Assembly (NCBI RefSeq): GCF_000172415.1
Contig: NZ_ABLD01000006.1
Coordinates: 1 to 64,000, forward strand
DNA: 64,000 nt
From: Paraburkholderia graminis C4D1M
GTDB taxonomy: Bacteria > Pseudomonadota > Gammaproteobacteria > Burkholderiales > Burkholderiaceae
Direction of reading: 5' to 3'
Made by a program: the position numbers and the translations under genes. How positions within the stretch are numbered: position 1 is the first letter of the stretch; the number at the start of each line of letters is the position of its first letter. Shown here piece after piece: positions 58,511 through 64,000 of this stretch. The notes beneath the pieces were generated by a model. It was not told the origin of the DNA, ran no database searches, and saw only the letters and a program-made list of their open reading frames with translations.

Positions 58511-59434
58511 ATGAACGCCGTCCCGTCACCCGATCTCGGCGACCTGCGCGTGTTTTGCGAAGTCGCGCGCAAAGCCAGTTTCAGCGCGGCGGCCGAATCG
58601 CTGTCGGTGTCCGCGGCGTATGTCAGCAAGCGCATCAACGTGCTCGAGACTACGCTCGGCACGCGCCTGCTGCACCGGTCCACGCGCCGCGTCGCGATTA
58701 CCGAGGCGGGCGAGCGCGTCTACACGTGGGCCGAAAAAATTCTCGACGACGTCGATCAGCTCGTTGAAGACGTCTCCACCACGCGCCGCATTCCGGGCGG
58801 CAAGCTGCGCATTTCGAGCAGCTTCGGTTTCGGCCGGCGCTTCGTCGCGCCCGCGCTTGCGCGCTTTTCCGAACGTTATCCGCAATTGAGCGTGCGGCTC
58901 GATCTGTTCGACCGTCTCGTCGATGTCGCCGGCGAGGGTTTCGATCTGGACATTCGCATCGGCGACGACATCGCGCCGCATCTGATCGCGCGGCGGCTCG
59001 CGTCGAATCATCGCGTGCTGTGCGCGTCGCCCGATTATCTCGCGCGAGAAGGCGCGCCGCGTCAACTGGCGGATCTGTCGGCGCATGCGTGCCTCGCGAT
59101 CAAGGAGCGCGATCATCCATTCGGTTTGTGGCGTTTGACGGTGCGCGGCGAAGCGGCGTCGATCAAGGTCACGGGACCGTTGTCGACCAATCACGGCGAG
59201 GTCGCGGTGCAGTGGGCGTTGGCCGGGCGCGGCATCGTGCTGCGTTCGATGTGGGACGTGCGGCCGCTGCTGGAAAGCGGACAGTTGCAGCAGGTGTTGC
59301 CGGACGTGACGCAGCCGGCGAACCTGTGGGCGGTGTACCCGGCGCGGCTCGCGCAGTCGGCGAAAGTGCGGGTCTGCGTGGACTTTCTCAGCGAAGAGTT
59401 CGCGCAGTGGAACCCGCCGGACGACACCGCCTAG
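58511..59434 (+). CDS. LysR family transcriptional regulator
   Basis: This 307-aa regulator starts at the ATG at 58511. The winged helix contains LRVFCEVARKASFSAAAESL, VSAAYVSKRINVLETTLGTR and LLHRSTRRVAITEAGERVY. The effector domain includes RRIPGGKLRISSSFGFGRRF. It is divergent from the dehydrogenase operon with a 145-base shared region, the standard LysR arrangement for controlling the neighbouring genes. A longer frame upstream lacks family similarity. Confidence 0.92.
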   Translation: MNAVPSPDLGDLRVFCEVARKASFSAAAESLSVSAAYVSKRINVLETTLGTRLLHRSTRRVAITEAGERVYTWAEKILDDVDQLVEDVSTTRRIPGGKLRISSSFGFGRRFVAPALARFSERYPQLSVRLDLFDRLVDVAGEGFDLDIRIGDDIAPHLIARRLASNHRVLCASPDYLAREGAPRQLADLSAHACLAIKERDHPFGLWRLTVRGEAASIKVTGPLSTNHGEVAVQWALAGRGIVLRSMWDVRPLLESGQLQQVLPDVTQPANLWAVYPARLAQSAKVRVCVDFLSEEFAQWNPPDDTA

Positions 59435-59451
59435 CCGTTAGTGGTTACCGC

Positions 59452-59949
59452 TTAGTGGTGATTCTGCGAGAACAGCGTTTCGAGCGGATAGTGGCTCTTC
59501 ACGAACGGCGACTTGATGATCACGTAGCTAAAGTACTTTTCGATGCCGATGTCGCGTTCCAGTAAGCCTTCAATAATGCTCTGATAATGGCTCACGCTGC
59601 GCGTGACGAACTTCAACAGGTAATCGTAGCCGCCGCTCGCCAGATGGCATTCGACGATTTCGTCCACGTCGCGAATCGCATTCACGAACTTCACGAAGTC
59701 TTCCCGCCGATGATCGGCGAGCGTGACTTCGGTGAACACGATCTGCACGTCACCGAGCTTTTCAAGCTGGATCTGCGCGCCATAGCCGACGATGTAGCCG
59801 GCCTTTTCCAGCCGCTTGACGCGAATCAGGCAGGGGCTCGGCGAAAGGCCGACCGCATCGGCAAGCTCGACGTTGGTGATACGGCCTTTCTTTTGCAACT
59901 GCGAAAGTATGCGCAGGTCGATACGGTCTAGCTTGCAGTCGCTGCTCAT
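59452..59949 (-). CDS. Lrp/AsnC family transcriptional regulator
   Basis: This 165-aa protein has an N-terminal helix-turn-helix (LDRIDLRILSQLQKKGRITN, VELADAVGLSPSPCLIRVKR) and a C-terminal RAM effector domain from about residue 65 (GGYDYLLKFVTRSVSHYQSI). It probably senses an amino acid. It lies 53 bases after the aminotransferase gene in the same orientation and is likely its regulator. Confidence 0.93.
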   Translation of the reverse strand: MSSDCKLDRIDLRILSQLQKKGRITNVELADAVGLSPSPCLIRVKRLEKAGYIVGYGAQIQLEKLGDVQIVFTEVTLADHRREDFVKFVNAIRDVDEIVECHLASGGYDYLLKFVTRSVSHYQSIIEGLLERDIGIEKYFSYVIIKSPFVKSHYPLETLFSQNHH

Positions 59950-60002
59950 CGTAACGTTGTGGCTCCGGCGGTTGAGAAAAGGGACTCAGGCGGCCCTCTA
60001 CT

Positions 60003-61424
60003 CTAGCATGCAGCGGCGGTACTTTTGGCCTGGTGCTTAGCCGTGGTTTTGCCGCGCAGCGCGGCCCGCACGTCGGCTTGTGCAAGCACGTCGTCCAGGG
60101 TTTTCTCGAGCCGCTCGAACATCAGGTCGAAGTCCGATTCCGTGTACGAAAGCGCGGGCGCAAAGCCGAGAATATTGTCGCCGAACGCACGGAAAATCAG
60201 GCGGTTTTCATAGGCCGCGACGGCAATGCGCTCCGACAGTTTCAGCGCGGGGTCGAACTGCGCCTTGGTGTCCTTGTCGGTGACGAGTTCGAGCGCGCCG
60301 AGCAGGCCGCGGTGACGCGAATCGCCCACGAGCGGATGCGCGAGCAATGCATCAAGGCCGCGCGCGAAACGCGGCGCGCGCGCGACGCCGTTCGCGAGCA
60401 AGCCGCCTTCGTGATAAAGGCGCAGCACTTCCAGACCGATCGCCGCGCTGACCGGATGCGCCGAATACGTATGACCGTGGCCGACAATCGCCTCGGCGTC
60501 GCCATCGGCGATGCCCTGATAGATTTCGTCAGACATCAGCACCGCGCCCATCGGCGCGTAGCCGGCGGTCAAACCTTTGGCGACCGTCATCAGATCCGGC
60601 TCGACGTTCTCGCCCTGACATGCGAACAGCGGCCCGGTGCGGCCAAAGCCGGTGATGACTTCGTCGGCGACAAACAGAATGCCGAGCTTGCGGCAACGCT
60701 CGCGCATCGCCTTCAGCCAGCCGACCGGCGGCACGATCACGCCGCCCGAGCCCTGAATCGGTTCGCAGAAAAATGCGGCGACGTTATCCGCGCCGAGTTC
60801 CGCCACCTTCGCTTCGAGCGCGGCGACCGAGGCGGCGATCAACGCGGCGTCGTCGGCGAAATTATTGCGGTACGCATACGGCGACGGCAGGTGATGCTGG
60901 TTCGGCAGCGGCAGATCGAAGTTGCGGTGGAACGCGGGCAGGGCGGTCAGCCCCGCGCCCATGCTCGACGAGCCGTGATAGCCGCGTTGCAGCGCGATGA
61001 TGTGCTTCTTCGACGGACGGCCCGTCGCATTGAAGTAATGCGTGATGAAGCGGATTGCCGAGTCGACCGCGTCCGAGCCGCCGAGCGTGAAGTACACGTG
61101 TTGAAGCGAAGCGGGCGCGACCTGCGCGAGTTTTTGCGCCAGTTCGATAGCCGGCTCGCAGCCGAAATGGAAATAGCTCGTCGCGTAGGGCAGTTTCTGC
61201 ATCTGCGCGGTGGCCGCCTCGACAATGCTCTGCTGGCCGTAGCCCACGTTCACGCACCACAAGCCGGAGAAGGCGTCGAGCAGTTCGTTGCCCGCCGCGT
61301 CGCGCAGAAAGGCGCCGCTCGCGGATTCGAGCACCGTGACGCCGCGCGCCTCGTGCGCACGGTAGTTGATGACAGGATGGATCAGGTGCTGGCGGTCGGC
61401 TTCAATGAGCGATTGGATCGGCAT
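60003..61424 (-). CDS. Class III (omega) aminotransferase
   Basis: This 473-aa PLP enzyme starts at the ATG at 61424 after GAGAA. Family blocks: LLDAFSGLWCVNVGYGQQSI, YFTLGGSDAVDSAIRFITHY, ALQRGYHGSSSMGAG, IQGSGGVIVPPVGWLK, FVADEVITGFGRTGPLFACQ and the lysine in DLMTVAKGLTAGYAPMGAVL. The last third binds the substrate carboxylate or amine. Relatives transfer amino groups from putrescine, beta-alanine or GABA to pyruvate. With an aldehyde dehydrogenase divergent nearby, polyamine breakdown is plausible. Confidence 0.9.
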   Translation of the reverse strand: MPIQSLIEADRQHLIHPVINYRAHEARGVTVLESASGAFLRDAAGNELLDAFSGLWCVNVGYGQQSIVEAATAQMQKLPYATSYFHFGCEPAIELAQKLAQVAPASLQHVYFTLGGSDAVDSAIRFITHYFNATGRPSKKHIIALQRGYHGSSSMGAGLTALPAFHRNFDLPLPNQHHLPSPYAYRNNFADDAALIAASVAALEAKVAELGADNVAAFFCEPIQGSGGVIVPPVGWLKAMRERCRKLGILFVADEVITGFGRTGPLFACQGENVEPDLMTVAKGLTAGYAPMGAVLMSDEIYQGIADGDAEAIVGHGHTYSAHPVSAAIGLEVLRLYHEGGLLANGVARAPRFARGLDALLAHPLVGDSRHRGLLGALELVTDKDTKAQFDPALKLSERIAVAAYENRLIFRAFGDNILGFAPALSYTESDFDLMFERLEKTLDDVLAQADVRAALRGKTTAKHQAKSTAAAC

Positions 61425-61608
61425 GGTGGGTTCTCGTCGCGAAAGGGCTGTTGACGGTTCCATACTACTGATCCACGGCGATGGTCCGCTTACCTAAACA
61501 ATTGCCTGAAAAGCGCGCGCGACGCGTTTTGATGCATGCCCTTAGCATTTTGTGCTGCGGACGTTGAAAAGCCGTGGCGCGCGCGTATCCGGTGGAATGC
61601 GGGAGCGC

Positions 61609-62535
61609 TCAATAGCCGCGCGTGCGGTCGACCTGGCCGAGCATCGGCAGGCCTTCGCGATGGCGGCGCAGGTTGTCGAGCACGACGTCGACGGCGGTGT
61701 CGGGCCGCGTCGCGCTGGCGATATGCGGCGTGATGCGCACGCGCGGATGCGTCCACAGCGGATGACCGGCGGGCAACGGCTCGGGATCGGTCACATCGAG
61801 AATCGCGTTCTGCAATTGGCCGCTGTCGAGCGCCGTCAGCAAGTCCTGCTGATTCAGATGCGCGCCGCGGCCCGTTTGAATCAGCGAGGCGCCGCGCGGC
61901 AGCTTGGCGAACAGGCGTCCATCGAGCAGGCCGCGCGTGGCCGGCGTGAGCGGCAGCAGGCAAACCAGGATGTCGGTGCGGGCGAGGAAAGCGTCGAGCG
62001 AGCTTTCGCCCGCATAGCATTCGACGCCTTCGATCTCGCGCGGCGAGCGGCTCCAGCCCGCGCACGCAAAGCCGAAGAGACGCAGCCGCTCCAATACCGC
62101 GGTGCCGAGCACGCCGAGCCCGAGCACGCCGATGCGTCGTTGCGCGGCCGGCTTCAGCGGCAGTTCGCGCCATACCTGCTGTTGCTGCTGAAGCCCGTAG
62201 TCGAACAGATCGCGGTGAATCGTGAGCGCCGCCTGCGTCACGTATTCGACCATGCCTTCGACGAGCCCCGGTTCGATCATCCGCACAACCGGCACATGCT
62301 CAGGCACGCCGGACAGATCGAATTGATCGACGCCCGCGCCCACCGAGAACACCACTTCCAGATTGGGAAACGTGCGGGTCGGGTCTTCGGGCGGCTGCCA
62401 TGCGACCAGATAGCGGATCGCAGCGGGATCGCCGTGATCGGGCCAGATATGGAACGGCAAACCGGGCGCCTTTTCGGCGAAGAGCCTCGCCCATTGCAGG
62501 CCGCGCGCCGGGTCGGCTTTATAGAGTAGGGCCAT
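61609..62535 (-). CDS. Glyoxylate/hydroxypyruvate reductase A-like D-2-hydroxyacid dehydrogenase
   Basis: This 308-aa enzyme has NAD(P)-binding motif IGVLGLGVLGTAVLERLRLF, the substrate arginine in LIQTGRGAHLNQQDL, glutamate in DVTDPEPLPAGHPLWTHP and histidine in RITPHIASATRPDTAV. It resembles GhrA, which reduces glyoxylate and hydroxypyruvate. The start at 62535 lies six bases after the GNAT gene stop, so both are co-transcribed. Confidence 0.9.
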   Translation of the reverse strand: MALLYKADPARGLQWARLFAEKAPGLPFHIWPDHGDPAAIRYLVAWQPPEDPTRTFPNLEVVFSVGAGVDQFDLSGVPEHVPVVRMIEPGLVEGMVEYVTQAALTIHRDLFDYGLQQQQQVWRELPLKPAAQRRIGVLGLGVLGTAVLERLRLFGFACAGWSRSPREIEGVECYAGESSLDAFLARTDILVCLLPLTPATRGLLDGRLFAKLPRGASLIQTGRGAHLNQQDLLTALDSGQLQNAILDVTDPEPLPAGHPLWTHPRVRITPHIASATRPDTAVDVVLDNLRRHREGLPMLGQVDRTRGY

Positions 62536-62541
62536 GACGGG

Positions 62542-63432
62542 TCAGAAAATCGCCTGATTGATGATGCCGTATTGCACATAAGGTGTCGCGTTGGCCGCCA
62601 CGCTCTGCGGTTGCGCACTGCGCACCATTCTGACGACCGTGTCCACGCGCGGCAGCCCGAGCTGTTCGAGCCATTCGGTCAGGCCGCTGTCGCCCGGCGT
62701 GTCGACGCGCACGAACACGCCTTCGTTGAGCGCAAGCCAGTGGCTGATCAGCGCCTTCGCGCGGCTCGAATCTTCCGAAGCAGGCGCGACCACCGGGCCG
62801 ATCGCAAAGCCGCGTCCGAAGCGGCGAAAGAGCGCGAAGCCGACGAGTTCGCCGTCGCGGTCGAGCGCGATGCCATCGGCGTTTTCCAGCAGCGCGGGCA
62901 GCACTTCGCCGCGATCGAGGCCGCTTGCCTGTGAGGCCAGTTCGACGAGCCGTGCCGTGTCGCTCGACCCTAGCGGCCGCAAGCGTTCGCCCGCCGGCAA
63001 CGACACGAGCGGCGGCTGGAACGCCGCGCCTTGATGCTGATCGAGCGTGCCCGTCGCGCGAAAGCCGAGCTTTTCATAGAGCGGCTGACCGGCGGCGGTC
63101 GCGTGCAGGAAGGTGATGCGGCCGCCGAGTTCCTCGAGCAGCAGTTCCATCAGCTTTCTGCCGATGCCGAGCCCTTGCCGCGCCGGCGACACGATCACCA
63201 TGCCGAGCGACGCGCAATCCGCGCCGTACTTCCAGCAAAGCGCGGTGCCGATCACGCCGCTCGCATCTTCGGCGACGAAACCCACGCCCAGTTGCGCGAC
63301 GAACTTCCAGTCGTCCGCGCGATGCGGCCATTTGAGTTCGACCGTCAACGCATGCGCCGCGGCAACGTCGTCGAGGGTGAAGCGTCTGTATGTGATCGGA
63401 TCAGCTATCGGATCTGTCTTCGAATCGGGCAC
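62542..63432 (-). CDS. GNAT family N-acetyltransferase, two domains
   Basis: This 296-aa protein starts at the GTG at 63432, which has AGGAG six bases upstream; a GTG at 63480 would add 16 residues and has no such site. The first GNAT domain (residues about 1-130) has the acetyl-CoA loop VSPARQGLGIGRKLMELLLE. The C-terminal half (RLRPLGSSDTARLVELASQA onward) resembles a second, degenerate GNAT domain. Substrate unknown; first gene of the GNAT-reductase pair. Confidence 0.85.
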   Translation of the reverse strand: MPDSKTDPIADPITYRRFTLDDVAAAHALTVELKWPHRADDWKFVAQLGVGFVAEDASGVIGTALCWKYGADCASLGMVIVSPARQGLGIGRKLMELLLEELGGRITFLHATAAGQPLYEKLGFRATGTLDQHQGAAFQPPLVSLPAGERLRPLGSSDTARLVELASQASGLDRGEVLPALLENADGIALDRDGELVGFALFRRFGRGFAIGPVVAPASEDSSRAKALISHWLALNEGVFVRVDTPGDSGLTEWLEQLGLPRVDTVVRMVRSAQPQSVAANATPYVQYGIINQAIF

Positions 63433-63714
63433 GCCGTGCTCCTGAATGGCTAAAGGCTTACGCGTCACTGTGTCATCCACGGCGCGGTGTGACTAGGACG
63501 ATCTTTCTATCCGGCGCGCCGCGCAAGGCCGCATCGCAATTCGATGCAAAACATGCCGTATGCGCCCGCATTACAGGCGGGTTCTGCTGCGCGGCGATTT
63601 TTGTCGGCGACATATGCCAGGCGCGCGGCTCTACGATTTTACTTATGGCGGGCGTCGCGGCGACGGCGCGGCGCAGGCGGTTTCCATCAGCGTCATTCAC
63701 TAGGACACTTTCTC

Positions 63715-64000
63715 ATGGACAGCTTCAATCCGGACGACGTCGCGATTCGCAGCGGCCATTTCATCGGCGGCGAGTGGGTGGAAGGCAGCGGGCAGGGCAC
63801 GCGCCGCATGGACGTGGCGCGGCCGTCCGACGGCGTCGTCTACGCGAGCGTGCCGGTCGCCGACGCGGACATGGTGGATCGCGCGGTCGAGAACGCCTGG
63901 CAGGCGTTTCGTACGAGCGGCTGGGCGCGCATGGCGCCGCGCGAGCGCGCGAGGATCATGCGGCGCTTTGCCGATCTGGTCGAAGCCGACGCACCCGCGC
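63715..64000 (+). CDS. Aldehyde dehydrogenase, N-terminal part (runs off the window)
   Basis: The ATG at 63715 opens a frame still open at the window end (95 codons). The sequence FIGGEWVEGSGQGTRRMDVA and VPVADADMVDRAVENAWQAF is the typical N-terminal cofactor-domain start of class I aldehyde dehydrogenases, close to the gamma-aminobutyraldehyde type. It is divergent from the GNAT gene; with the aminotransferase it fits an amine-to-acid route. Catalytic residues lie outside the window. Confidence 0.85.
   Translation, partial: MDSFNPDDVAIRSGHFIGGEWVEGSGQGTRRMDVARPSDGVVYASVPVADADMVDRAVENAWQAFRTSGWARMAPRERARIMRRFADLVEADAPA

Noticed and set aside
1..64000. CRISPR array, prophage or insertion sequence
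   Set aside because: No regularly spaced repeats, integrase, transposase or phage structural genes were recognised on either strand.

Overview
The window is about 64 kb of high-GC chromosomal DNA from a betaproteobacterium, most likely Paraburkholderia, Caballeronia or Burkholderia. The 23S and 5S rRNA sequences, the protein families and the dense GC-rich coding style suggest this; no taxonomic search was run. It begins in the 3' end of an rrn operon and ends inside an aldehyde dehydrogenase gene. No prophage, insertion sequence or CRISPR array was seen.

Layout from left to right. (1) 1-590: 23S rRNA end, 5S rRNA and a strong terminator. (2) 1434-10076: a divergent FadR-type GntR regulator, a complete Liv-type ABC transporter, an M20 carbamoylase-like amidohydrolase and an M81 (MlrC-like) metallopeptidase; this looks like uptake and hydrolysis of an amide, ureido or peptide compound. 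A tRNA-Val(GAC) follows. (3) 10309-14896: an amidohydrolase and two MFS transporters around a GntR/UTRA regulator. Near-identical palindromes lie before both transporter genes. The right-hand transporter has a frameshift that removes its last helix. (4) 14977-18516: selD, selU (mnmH), a YraQ/ArsP-like permease and a 44-residue membrane peptide in one orientation. (5) 18637-23770: LysR regulator, SDR, MFS transporter and a two-subunit transketolase. (6) 24257-26794: an ABC exporter half-transporter and a hypothetical protein.

(7) 26975-39152: a Tad/Flp pilus locus on the minus strand, transcribed flp1, flp2, (tadV), AAA+ ATPase, cpaB, cpaC, lipoprotein, cpaE, cpaF, tadB, tadC, tadE, tadG. The prepilin peptidase gene is frameshifted and seems to lack its N-terminus. 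Hairpins follow each pilin gene. (8) 39234-44268: a sparse 1-kb stretch, an exported phytase-like esterase protein, an orphan ABC binding protein and a succinate-semialdehyde dehydrogenase.

(9) 44532-53424: a galactan-utilisation locus. A LacI regulator faces an ABC sugar transporter, a GH42 beta-galactosidase and an exported GH53 endo-galactanase. Twin operators lie in the leader and overlap a possible 27-codon leader peptide. (10) 54232-59434: an aromatic-acid type MFS transporter, cupin, M14 deacylase and tartrate/isopropylmalate-type dehydrogenase, with a divergent LysR regulator. (11) 59452-64000: Lrp regulator, class III aminotransferase, GhrA-like reductase and a two-domain GNAT protein, divergent from a truncated aldehyde dehydrogenase; this suggests amine or amino-acid catabolism.

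Overall the window is a string of small catabolic operons, mostly regulator plus transporter plus two to four enzymes, interrupted by one surface-pilus locus. This fits a soil or plant-associated lifestyle.
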